Assembly: GCA_035711845.1 (NCBI GenBank)
Contig: DASTBU010000016.1
Location: 1-21,330 of the forward strand
DNA length: 21,330 nucleotides
Direction of reading: 5' to 3'
Source of the DNA: DASTBU01 sp035711845
GTDB lineage: Bacteria; Acidobacteriota; Vicinamibacteria; Vicinamibacterales; 2-12-FULL-66-21
Shown here: positions 1-7,593 of the stretch, one piece after another
How the letters are laid out: every line of letters begins with the position of its first letter
How positions within the stretch are numbered: the stretch's first letter is position 1
Translations under genes and position numbers: made by a program
Notes under the pieces: generated by a model
Told to the model about the DNA's origin: nothing
Database searches by the model: none
The model's input: the letters and a program-made list of their open reading frames with translations, nothing else

Positions 1-37
1 AATCAATCTGCAATCCGCAATCAACGAATCCGCAATG
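1..37. repeat. partial heptad (CAATCNG)n intergenic repeat
   Basis: The first 37 bases consist of CAATCTG/CAATCCG-like heptads with small spacers. The same style of sequence occurs at 3175-3445, where one arm reads GATTGCN and the other CAATCNG. The copy here has the CAATC orientation, ends about 12 bases before the ATP synthase subunit D start, and is cut by the window edge, so its full length is unknown. No coding function is visible. Confidence 0.6.
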
Positions 38-48
38 CGAGAGGCTTC

Positions 49-726
49 ATGAGCGTAGCCCCGAGTCGATGGCAGTTGATCGAGCTGAGGCGCAGACGGG
101 AAGCCGTGCGCGGTGGCGTCGATCTGCTCGATCGCAAGCGCGAGGCGTTGATCCGGCAACTCCTGGAGCGGCGCGGCCATGCGGAGGATCTGCGTCTGCA
201 GCTTTCGGTTGCGCTCGATGCGGCGCGGCGCCAGGTCAGACGGGCGTTCGAAGAGGTCGGCCGTCCTGGATGCGAGGCCGCGGCCCTGGCGCAGATCTCG
301 CCTGCGTCAGTGGAAGTGAGAGACGATCGCGTGCTGGGTGTCCGGTTGCCGCTCGTCCAGGCGTCGCTCGAGCCGTTCCACATCTCTTACGGCCCCGGCG
401 GTACCGCGGCATCGATGGATTCCGCGGCGCGGTCGTTTGCGGGCCTGATTCCCGAGCTCCTGAAGCTGGCGTCCCAGGAAACCGCGATTCGAAACCTCCA
501 CCGCGCGCTGCAGCGAACCTCCCGCACGCTGAACGCCCTGAAGGACGTGCTGCTGCCGGAGCTGGAGGCGGACATTCGTTCGGTGGCGGCGGGGCTGGAG
601 GAAGAGGAGCGTGACGAACGCGCTCGGTGGTCCCGCCGCCGCGACGTCAACCTTTCAACCGGACCAGATCCACGTATGGAGGATAGTCGCGAAGCCGCTC
701 GAGATCCTGGTCTCGGTGCAGCCTGA
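49..726 (+). CDS. atpD: V-type ATP synthase subunit D
   Basis: This is the central-stalk (rotor shaft) subunit D of an archaeal/bacterial V/A-type ATPase, which couples ion flow through the membrane ring to the A/B catalytic head. The 225-residue protein is predicted to be two long helices. Its N-terminal part is rich in Leu and Arg (RREAVRGGVDLLDRKREALI), and the C-terminal signature RNLHRALQRTSRTLNALKDV followed by LPELEADI and LEEEERDERAR is the family hallmark. The length is close to the usual 200-215, with about 20 extra acidic/Gly residues at the end. The ATG at 49 is preceded by GAGAGG at 39-44. No other ATPase subunit is in view; A and B would be expected upstream, outside the window. 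The symbol follows V-type usage and must not be confused with F1 beta. Confidence 0.9.
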   Translation: MSVAPSRWQLIELRRRREAVRGGVDLLDRKREALIRQLLERRGHAEDLRLQLSVALDAARRQVRRAFEEVGRPGCEAAALAQISPASVEVRDDRVLGVRLPLVQASLEPFHISYGPGGTAASMDSAARSFAGLIPELLKLASQETAIRNLHRALQRTSRTLNALKDVLLPELEADIRSVAAGLEEEERDERARWSRRRDVNLSTGPDPRMEDSREAARDPGLGAA

Positions 727-876
727 TGCCGGAAATCCGACAGTGTGCCTTTGACCAGCCGCAGGGTCCTGTTTTCTTGCCGATCCTTCGGCCTCATGCC
801 AGCCGCGCACGCTTCTTGCTCCACCTGCAGCATCCGGCCCGAGCGGGGTACTGGAACCGCTCCCGAAGGCTTACCA

Positions 877-1722
877 ATGCACCAGATCCTCTCGCGAGAG
901 ACCCTCGCCCCCGATATCGTGCGCTTGTGGATTCGCGCACCACACGTTGCCCGCAAGAGGCGACCGGGGCAGTTCGTGATCGTGCGCCTGCGCGAGGGCG
1001 GGGAGCGAATCCCGCTGACCATTGCGGACGTGGATTCCTCTCGCGGGTCCATCGCGCTCGTCGTCCAGGGGGTGGGAAAGACAACGCGCGAGCTCAACTC
1101 CATGCAACCCGGCCAGGCGATCCAGGACGTCGCGGGGCCTCTGGGACAGCCCACCCGCATCGAGCCTCGCCAGCGCGTGTGCTGCGTCGGCGGCGGCATC
1201 GGCGCCGCGGTCGTGCTTCCCATCGCCCAGGGGGTGCGCGAGGCGTCGGGATACGTCCTGACCATCCTGGGCGCGCGCACGCGCGAGCTCGTGATCCTCG
1301 AAGCGGATGCACGGCGCATCAGCAACGCCTGCATCGTCACGACCGACGATGGGAGCTACGGACGGACCGGGCTGGTAACCGATGCGTTGGCAGAAGCCGT
1401 TGCGACGGCGGAGGCGCCCTTCGACGAGGTCGTCGCGGTCGGTCCGGTGCCGATGATGCGCGCCGTGTGCGAGCTCACGCGGCCGCTCCGGATCAGGACG
1501 ATCGTGAGCCTCAACCCCATCATGGTTGATGGCACCGGCATGTGCGGTGGCTGCCGAATCACCATCGGTGGCGAGCAGAAGTTCGTCTGCGTGGACGGCC
1601 CCGAGTTCGACGGGCACCAGGTCGACTTCGCAGAGCTGATGGCGAGGCTGGCCGCGTATCGCGAGCAGGAAGCGGTGGCGAACCTGCACGGCGTCGACGC
1701 CCAACGCCCAACGCCCGATTGA
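877..1722 (+). CDS. NfnA/SudB-like ferredoxin-NADP reductase alpha subunit (FAD, 2Fe-2S)
   Basis: Flavoprotein of the dihydroorotate dehydrogenase electron-transfer / sulfide dehydrogenase beta / NfnA family. It moves electrons between NAD(P)H and ferredoxin together with a GltA-like partner, encoded next. Visible features are an FAD-binding RPGQF (29-33) and IPLTIAD (45-51), a nucleotide-binding VGGGIGAAV (104-112), GPVPMM (189-194), and the C-terminal iron-sulfur signature DGTGMCGGC (218-226) with a further Cys at 238 before VDGPEFDGH. The Asp218 plus three Cys pattern matches the unusual 2Fe-2S ligation known in NfnA. I chose the ATG at 877 because GAAGG at 865-869 lies seven bases upstream and homology begins there. 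The frame is open from 745, but those 44 residues look non-family. The last residues are encoded by a heptad repeat. Confidence 0.88.
   Translation: MHQILSRETLAPDIVRLWIRAPHVARKRRPGQFVIVRLREGGERIPLTIADVDSSRGSIALVVQGVGKTTRELNSMQPGQAIQDVAGPLGQPTRIEPRQRVCCVGGGIGAAVVLPIAQGVREASGYVLTILGARTRELVILEADARRISNACIVTTDDGSYGRTGLVTDALAEAVATAEAPFDEVVAVGPVPMMRAVCELTRPLRIRTIVSLNPIMVDGTGMCGGCRITIGGEQKFVCVDGPEFDGHQVDFAELMARLAAYREQEAVANLHGVDAQRPTPD
1697..1717 (+). repeat. tandem heptad ACGCCC(A/G) x3
   Basis: Three back-to-back copies of ACGCCCA (the last ends in G) encode the C-terminal residues DAQRPTP of the NfnA-like subunit, just before its stop at 1720-1722. A short CAGCC-TTC-GGCTG hairpin follows at 1728-1740. 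Similar heptad tracts appear elsewhere in the window at gene ends. Confidence 0.6.
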
Positions 1723-1774
1723 GCACGCAGCCTTCGGCTGAGCGAACCTTGGGAGTTGACGTCTGAAGAGGACC

Positions 1775-3223
1775 ATGGCGAAGCGAATCACGCAGAAAAC
1801 AAAGACCCCGATGCCCTGTCTGGAGCCGGCCGAGCGGCGCCGGACGTTCGATGAAGTGGCGTGCGGATACAGCGTGGCAATGGCGATTGCGGAGGCAGAC
1901 CGCTGCATCCTGTGCAAGAACCGGCCGTGCGTCGCCGGGTGTCCCGTCGAAATCGACATCCCTGCGTTCGTGCAGCAGGTTGCGCGAGGCGACTTCACTG
2001 GCGCGTTTCGTACCCTCAGCGAGAAGAACGTCCTGCCCGCCATTTGCGGCCGCGTGTGCCCGCAGGAAGACCAGTGCGAAAAGCGATGCACGCTCGGGGT
2101 CCGGTTCGATCCGGTGGCCATCGGACGACTCGAGCGCTTCGTTGCCGACCATGCCGCAGCGCAGAGCACCGGCGGAGCGCTCGACGAACGGCCAGTTCCG
2201 ACCGGCCATCGCGTCGCGGTGGTGGGCTCGGGTCCCTCTGGCCTGACCGTGGCGGCCGACCTCGCGCGGCTGGGTCACGGCGTGACGATTTTCGAGGCGC
2301 TGCACAAACCCGGCGGCGTGCTCATGTACGGGATTCCCGAGTTCCGCCTGCCCAAGGCGATTGTCGAGCGCGAGATCGCCGCGCTCGAGCAGATGGGGGT
2401 CGCGCTCGAGCTGAATCACGTGATCGGACGGACGTTCACCATCGACGAGCTGCTGACCGATCTCGGCTACGAGGCCGTATTCATCGGCACGGGCGCGGGG
2501 CTTCCGCATTTCCCGAAAATTCCAGGGGTCAACCTGATCGGCGTCTACTCGGCGAACGAGTACCTGACCCGATCCAACCTGATGAAGGCGTATCTCTTTC
2601 CGAAGACAGATACGCCCATCGTGCACGGTAGATGCGTGGCGGTGGTCGGCGGCGGCAACACCGCGATGGATGCGGTCCGCACGGCACTCCGCCTGGGCGC
2701 GGAGCGCGCGTATCTGGTCTACCGCCGATCGGAGGCAGAGATGCCCGCGCGCGCCGAAGAAATCGAGCACGCACGCGAAGAAGGCGTCGAATTGATCTTC
2801 CTTGCGGCTCCGATCGCTGTGGTCGGCGACGACACGTCCCGCGTACGCGCGCTGCGCTGCGAGCAGATGCAGCTCGGCGAGCCGGACGCTTCCGGCCGGC
2901 GTGCGCCTGTCCCGATCCCCGGCTCCGCGTTCGACCTCGAAGTCGATGTGGTCGTGTTCGCGGTAGGCCAGGGGGCGAACCCGTTGATTCGATCGACGAC
3001 GCCGGATCTGAAAGTGAGCCGATGGGGCACCATCGTCGCCGACGAAGAGACTGGCGCGACGAACAAGGACGGCGTCTTCGCCGGCGGCGACATCGTGACC
3101 GGCGGCGCGACGGTCATCTCAGCCATGGGCGCCGGCCGGCGCGCAGCGCGCGCGATTCACGCGTATTTGAGGAGGGACATTGGAGATTCGTCGATTGCAG
3201 ATTGCGGATTGATTGGCGATTGA
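1775..3223 (+). CDS. gltA: NADPH-dependent glutamate synthase small subunit-like / NfnB-SudA flavoprotein
   Basis: FAD- and NADPH-binding oxidoreductase with two 4Fe-4S sites. Alone it is annotated as homotetrameric NADPH-dependent glutamate synthase (GltA); paired with the preceding gene it is the NfnB/SudA half of a ferredoxin:NADP(H) transhydrogenase or sulfide dehydrogenase. It shows CILCKNRPCVAGCP (Cys44, 47, 52, 56), CGRVCPQEDQCEKRC (Cys91, 95, 101, 105), a first Rossmann motif VGSGPSG (150-156), a second VGGGNTAMDA (291-300) and a C-terminal FAGGDIVTGGATV segment that closes the FAD site. The start at 1775 follows GAAGAGGA at 1765-1772. It lies 52 bases after its partner, so the two are probably co-transcribed. 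The final residues after AIHAYLRRD are encoded inside an inserted heptad repeat and are not family sequence. Which of the two reactions it performs cannot be decided from sequence. Confidence 0.9.
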   Translation: MAKRITQKTKTPMPCLEPAERRRTFDEVACGYSVAMAIAEADRCILCKNRPCVAGCPVEIDIPAFVQQVARGDFTGAFRTLSEKNVLPAICGRVCPQEDQCEKRCTLGVRFDPVAIGRLERFVADHAAAQSTGGALDERPVPTGHRVAVVGSGPSGLTVAADLARLGHGVTIFEALHKPGGVLMYGIPEFRLPKAIVEREIAALEQMGVALELNHVIGRTFTIDELLTDLGYEAVFIGTGAGLPHFPKIPGVNLIGVYSANEYLTRSNLMKAYLFPKTDTPIVHGRCVAVVGGGNTAMDAVRTALRLGAERAYLVYRRSEAEMPARAEEIEHAREEGVELIFLAAPIAVVGDDTSRVRALRCEQMQLGEPDASGRRAPVPIPGSAFDLEVDVVVFAVGQGANPLIRSTTPDLKVSRWGTIVADEETGATNKDGVFAGGDIVTGGATVISAMGAGRRAARAIHAYLRRDIGDSSIADCGLIGD

Positions 3224-3445
3224 CGAGTGGCGATTGCGGATTCTCTTCGGTGATTGGCTGGGTTCTTCGTGCGTCACCGCACGGTCGACCGGTTGAGTGC
3301 CTCCCACTCTCCAATCCGCTCTCGACAATCCTCAATCAATCCCCAGTCCCCGAATCGAATCCCCAATTTCCGAATCAAATCCCCTATCTACAATCCCCAA
3401 TCGACAGTCAATCTGCAATCTGCAGTCGACGAACCTCCAATGTGC
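3175..3445. repeat. long inverted GATTGCN/CAATCNG heptad element
   Basis: A 37-base arm at 3175-3211 pairs with 3409-3445; by eye 33 of 37 positions match as reverse complements. The inner parts continue as degenerate heptads, GATTGCG-type on the left (to about 3270) and CAATCCC-type on the right (from about 3310). The left arm contains the 3' end and stop of gltA; the right arm ends four bases before the stop of the convergent hemerythrin gene. The 226-base gap between the genes (3224-3449) holds nothing else. The transcript could fold into a long imperfect hairpin, so it may serve both genes as a terminator. The window start has a related copy. Confidence 0.75.
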
Positions 3446-3449
3446 AGCC

Positions 3450-4136
3450 TCAGAGCAACCTTTGCATCTGCCGCACCAGATCGTCCTGCGCGCGCAGATC
3501 CCCAGCCGCCTGATCCGCCATCGGGTAGAGGATCTGCTCCTCTTTCATGTTGTGCATCGTCAGGACGTCGGTCATGCGTCCCACGGCACTTCCGAAGCCG
3601 ACCGCGTCCTGCGCCTCGAGCGCCGCCGTTGCCGCAGCCATCCACTTCCGGATCTCCACGTGCTCGGCGCGCATCACCACCGTCGGGCCCGACCGCATAC
3701 CCGTGCGCCGCTCGAAGTCGGGGAACAGGATCTGTTCCTCGGCCTCGATGTGGCGGTTGAGCCCGCTCGAGAACTCGGCGAAGCGCTCCGCCGCGCGTGC
3801 AAAGTCGTGGGCCGTGACCAGACCCTCGATCTCCGGCAGCATCCCGTCGAGCCGGTGGTGGTCGAATCCGAGGTATTCGGAGACCGTGCGCGTCGACCCT
3901 GCCGCTCGCCGGCGGATCTCGGTGCGGTAGCGCTTGGGCCCCGCCTCGAGCGAGCTCCACTCCACCTCGCCGGGGTGTCTCTCCTCGATGTGTTTCAGGA
4001 TGGGTCCTACCACTCGGTCATCCGTGAGCACGAGTGCCTCGCCGACGCCGAGCGAATCGAACAGGCTGAGGATCCTGGCATCGTGTTCGGCGGGCGACAG
4101 GCTCCGGGCGTCCAGCTGATGTGTTGATTCAATCAT
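3450..4136 (-). CDS. DUF2249-hemerythrin (HHE) fusion protein
   Basis: Cytosolic two-domain protein of 228 residues. Residues 8-75 match the DUF2249 pattern (ILSLFDSLGVGEALVLTDD ... EWSSLEAGPKRYRTEIR). Residues 88-205 form a hemerythrin four-helix bundle with candidate di-iron ligands His93/His94 (FDHHRLD), His129 and Glu133 (RHIEAEEQILFP), His159 (EHVEIRKW), His195 and Glu199 (HNMKEEQILYP). Such proteins bind O2 or NO, or help repair iron centres under nitrosative stress; DUF2249 is often found near denitrification or hypoxia genes. The ATG at 4136 follows AGGAGA (4145-4150 on the plus strand). It converges on gltA across the heptad repeat. The exact ligand (O2, NO or iron) is not shown by sequence. 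Confidence 0.88.
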   Translation of the reverse strand: MIESTHQLDARSLSPAEHDARILSLFDSLGVGEALVLTDDRVVGPILKHIEERHPGEVEWSSLEAGPKRYRTEIRRRAAGSTRTVSEYLGFDHHRLDGMLPEIEGLVTAHDFARAAERFAEFSSGLNRHIEAEEQILFPDFERRTGMRSGPTVVMRAEHVEIRKWMAAATAALEAQDAVGFGSAVGRMTDVLTMHNMKEEQILYPMADQAAGDLRAQDDLVRQMQRLL

Positions 4137-4244
4137 ACGCGCGTTCTCCTGAGCCCTACCGTAGCAGCGAGGTCCTCTGCCGCCCTATGACGGCGATCAT
4201 GTCTCGCAACGGCGTATCCTGTCTGGAGCGCCTCCACTTCCGCG

Positions 4245-4479
4245 ATTCACGTGAGTTGAGCATACGACGCGGGTGGCGCACGCCAGGCCCGCCTCGACAC
4301 CCCGGTGTACAGAAAACGCACGCCGGGGCGCAGGCGCCGGGGTGGAGGCGCTATACGCGTGACAAGTGCTTTTGGCGCCGAGCCGGGGTCTCCGGCCCCG
4401 CACGCCTGCGCCGTGGGGTTGTGGGGACGGGTTGGGCTGCCGGGCGCCAGGGCCCGCGTTCATCTCAACTCACGTGAAT
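4245..4479. mobile_element. MITE-like element with 16-bp perfect terminal inverted repeats
   Basis: ATTCACGTGAGTTGAG at 4245-4260 is repeated as its exact reverse complement at 4464-4479, enclosing about 203 bases of very GC-rich, hairpin-prone DNA with no convincing ORF. The minus-strand sequence from 4479 recurs at 21229-21330. There the first 54 bases match at 50 positions; after a 43-base segment missing from the second copy, the next 37 bases match at 32 positions. Two related copies in opposite orientation with inverted ends fit a miniature inverted-repeat element or a mobile structured repeat. No transposase is in the window. The element fills most of the 370-base gap between the DUF2249-hemerythrin gene and the small gene at 4507, whose promoter would have to lie in or across it. 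Confidence 0.7.
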
Positions 4480-4506
4480 GGTGGGGATAGAGGGCCGAGG
4501 GGTCTC

Positions 4507-4728
4507 ATGAAAAAAAAAGATGAGCGGATGGTGGACGAGGCGCTGGAGGAGTCGTTTCCAGCGAGCGATCCACCAGGGTGGACGGCGGGCATCGCACGCG
4601 GCGGTCCAGTGCCAGCGGGCTCGCGCGAGGGCGCATCGGGTCGTGACAAGGCGTCCGATCAGCGTCCACGCGAGGCGGGCATGGGAATCGACGGCGCTCC
4701 GTCGAATGAGCGCACAGGTGACGACTAG
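4507..4728 (+). CDS. small conserved protein with ALEESFPASDPP motif
   Basis: A 73-residue hydrophilic protein beginning MKKKDERMVDEALEESFPAS, then DPPGW. The DEALEESFPASDPP motif is recognisable in many short proteins of unknown function from diverse bacteria, usually at the N-terminus and followed by a poorly conserved polar tail, as here (Gly/Arg/Asp-rich). The ATG at 4507 is preceded by GAGGGG at 4497-4502 (short spacing of four). The frame is open further upstream, but that part lies in the MITE-like element, so I reject the longer form. The codons after ATG form a run of nine A, a possible slippage site. It has no signal peptide or membrane segment. It sits between the hemerythrin and adenylate kinase genes, which suggests a stress role, but no function can be assigned. 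Confidence 0.7.
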   Translation: MKKKDERMVDEALEESFPASDPPGWTAGIARGGPVPAGSREGASGRDKASDQRPREAGMGIDGAPSNERTGDD

Positions 4729-4820
4729 CGCACCCTGACGGGAAACCAACCGAAACCCGACAGAGGTGACCGTTTGGCCGCCTGACTCTTGCGGGCTTGA
4801 AATCCGACCTTTCTGGGTTC

Positions 4821-4849
4821 TTGATCGACGAGGGCCAATCAACGTTAAT
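4821..4849 (+). promoter_or_regulatory. adk: possible promoter / TTGAT...ATCAA dyad upstream of adenylate kinase
   Basis: TTGATC at 4821-4826 and GTTAAT at 4844-4849, spaced by 17 bases, form a weak sigma70-like pair 34 bases upstream of the adenylate kinase start. The same stretch contains TTGAT (4821-4825) and ATCAA (4838-4842), which are Crp/Fnr-type half-sites but separated by 12 bases instead of the normal four. This is a weak candidate only. Confidence 0.25.
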
Positions 4850-4871
4850 GACCATAGCTGAGGCCGGCGGC

Positions 4872-4877
4872 AGGAGG
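4872..4877 (+). promoter_or_regulatory. adk: Shine-Dalgarno sequence fixing a GTG start
   Basis: AGGAGG lies five bases before the GTG at 4883, supporting that codon as the start of the adenylate kinase with its N-terminal extension, in place of a later start nearer the P-loop. Confidence 0.75.
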
Positions 4878-4882
4878 CGTTC

Positions 4883-5662
4883 GTGACGTCCAACCAATCC
4901 CGTAGCAGGTGGCTCGAGGGGCCCGATGCACCCTGTCCCGAGGTGCCTTCGGTGGCCCGCCCGTTCAGGCTCGTCCTGCTGGGCCCGCCGGGCGTGGGCA
5001 AGGGCACTCAGGCCGCGCTGCTCTCGAACAGGCTCGGCGCCTGCCATCTCTCGACCGGTGACCTGTTCCGCGCCGCGCGCAGTCTCGACCCGTCGCAGCG
5101 CAGCGATGCCATGTGTGATGCGGTGGTTGCCATGCAGCGTGGCGCGCTCGTACCGGACCTGACGGTGATTTGCCTTGTACGCGAGCGAATCGACTGCCTG
5201 GGCTGCCCTGGGGGATTCCTGCTCGACGGCTTCCCGCGAACGCTCGCGCAGGCCCGCACGTTCGAGCGTATCCTGGCGCGCGAACGCATCCGGCTCGATG
5301 CGGTCGTGCGCTACGAGCTGCCGGTGGAAGTGATCGTCGATCGTATCGCCGGCCGGCGAGTCTGCAGCGGCTGCGGGGCCGTGTATCACGTCGATCGGCG
5401 GCCGACTACTCGTCAGGGCGTGTGCGACCAGTGCCGCGCTGCCGTGATCCGGCGCGAGGACGATCGCCCGGCAGCGGTGCACAGGCGGATGGCGACGTAC
5501 GAGCGCGAGACACAGCCGCTCGTCGACTACTATGACGAACTCGGATTGCTGCGCAACGTGTCCGCCCACGGTGGCCCCGACCAGATCTGCGCCCGAACTC
5601 TTGCTGCGCTCGACGCCGCTGGTTCGAGACTCCCGGGTGCGGCCGGTGGATCGGCCTCCTGA
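4883..5662 (+). CDS. adk: adenylate kinase with zinc-type LID domain
   Basis: Catalyses ATP + AMP to 2 ADP. The 259-residue protein has the P-loop GPPGVGKGTQ (34-43), AMP-binding LSTGDLFR (56-63), the GFLLDGFPRTLAQA signature (111-124), and a LID domain with four cysteines (CSGC at 161-164, CDQC at 181-184) that should bind zinc, followed by RREDDRPAAVHRR. It begins about 27 residues before the usual first strand, and the tail after residue 240 is also extended. GTG at 4883 is well supported by AGGAGG. The housekeeping adk normally sits beside secY in the ribosomal cluster; this one lies between a small stress-type gene and a transporter, so it is probably a second copy for adenylate balance under energy stress, which is inference. 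Confidence 0.92.
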   Translation: MTSNQSRSRWLEGPDAPCPEVPSVARPFRLVLLGPPGVGKGTQAALLSNRLGACHLSTGDLFRAARSLDPSQRSDAMCDAVVAMQRGALVPDLTVICLVRERIDCLGCPGGFLLDGFPRTLAQARTFERILARERIRLDAVVRYELPVEVIVDRIAGRRVCSGCGAVYHVDRRPTTRQGVCDQCRAAVIRREDDRPAAVHRRMATYERETQPLVDYYDELGLLRNVSAHGGPDQICARTLAALDAAGSRLPGAAGGSAS

Positions 5663-5710
5663 AGCCATCGGGACGAACTCGCGTGACGCGCGGGATCGTG
5701 CCGGCGTATC

Positions 5711-6813
<1,103 letters not shown>

Positions 6814-6817
<4 letters not shown>

Positions 6818-7374
6818 CGCGTCGTTCGTGCGCGGATCACGTCGCCCACCAGTATCGCCGCCGGATACAGGACTTCTTCTTCGGTCTTCGCATGCAGCGC
6901 GAGCGCCTCGGCCACGCCGACCGCCTGTTCCGCCTTCTCCTGACGCGCAACCTGGAGGAGCTTGTCGACGGCCGCGCGGATGGCTGTGTGCTCTTCGAGC
7001 ATCCGGGGCATTTCCTTCCGAAGGGTGTCGGACATGACCAGGGCCTCGTCCATGCCGGCAGGCGTCCGGCCAGCCGCCAGCGGCGCGAGCAACCCGAGCG
7101 GAGGCAGCGCGATTTCCTCCTCGCGCACGAAATGCGGATGCAGCACCGTGGCCAGCTCCTTCGCTGCCGCGCCCACCGCGCCAGGGGCCCTCGTCGCTTC
7201 CACGAGCGCGCCGTGAATGGCTTCGTGCTCCGTGCGGATGGATTCGGGAGCGAGCAGTGCGGTCTTCTGGGCCGCCGTATCGGGCTGGTCGATGGAGGCC
7301 CGGGCGGTGGGGTGGTTCGAAACAAGCACCCCGATCAGCCCGGCCGCGGCGATGAAGACAGACGTGCGACGCAT
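6814..7374 (-). CDS. exported hemerythrin-like domain protein
   Basis: A 186-residue protein with a clear signal peptide (MRRTSVFIAAAGLIGVLVS, likely cleaved near ARA-S at residue 26) followed by a hemerythrin-type bundle. Candidate iron ligands are His50 and His54 (EHEAIH), His79/His81 with Glu85-87 (LHPHFVREEE), His129 (EEHTAI) and His161 with Glu165-167 (LHAKTEEEVLYP). It is probably periplasmic and may bind O2 or NO outside the cytoplasm. The start at 7374 is chosen because AGGAGG (7381-7386 plus strand) lies six bases upstream; the frame is open 13 codons further, to 7413. The TAA stop overlaps the stop of the convergent transporter. It belongs with the DUF2249-hemerythrin at 3450-4136 in an oxygen/NO-related block. 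Confidence 0.82.
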
Positions 7375-7431
7375 GAACACCCTCCTGAAGCGGATGCGAA
7401 GCCCGGGAGGCACCCGACAGGTGAGTATGTC

Positions 7432-7467
7432 TACAGGCCGGCAGAGGCCTGTATGACGAGCGTCATA
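7432..7467. promoter_or_regulatory. hairpin plus palindrome upstream of the exported hemerythrin
   Basis: TACAGGCC (7432-7439) and GGCCTGTA (7446-7453) form a perfect 8-bp inverted repeat with a six-base loop. It overlaps a second dyad, TATGACG-AG-CGTCATA (7452-7467), with perfect 7-bp arms. Both lie 58-93 bases upstream of the exported hemerythrin start. The second looks like a dimeric repressor or activator site; the first could be an mRNA hairpin or another operator. The regulator is unknown. Confidence 0.45.
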
Positions 7468-7593
7468 TCTCGATCACCCGATCACTCGTGCCCGTGGACC
7501 GGATGTCCTGCCTGAGCCATGGGACTGGGTCCCTCGATGCCGGACGCGCCCGCGCGTCGAGGTATCCGGCCAGTTGTTTGTCACGACAAGGTG

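Noticed and set aside
779..792. GCCGA-TCCT-TCGGC hairpin between the first two genes
   Set aside because: The stem is only five base pairs and no T tract follows on either strand; too weak to call a terminator.
745..876. 44-residue upstream extension of the NfnA-like protein
   Set aside because: It has no family similarity, and a good ribosome binding site precedes ATG 877.
1..3445. CRISPR array suggested by the repeated CAATCTG/GATTGCG words
   Set aside because: The units are seven bases with no spacers of regular length, no 25-35 base repeat and no cas genes.
4366..4506. Upstream extension of the ALEESFPASDPP protein
   Set aside because: The extra codons lie in the MITE-like element; the motif proteins normally begin a few residues before the motif.
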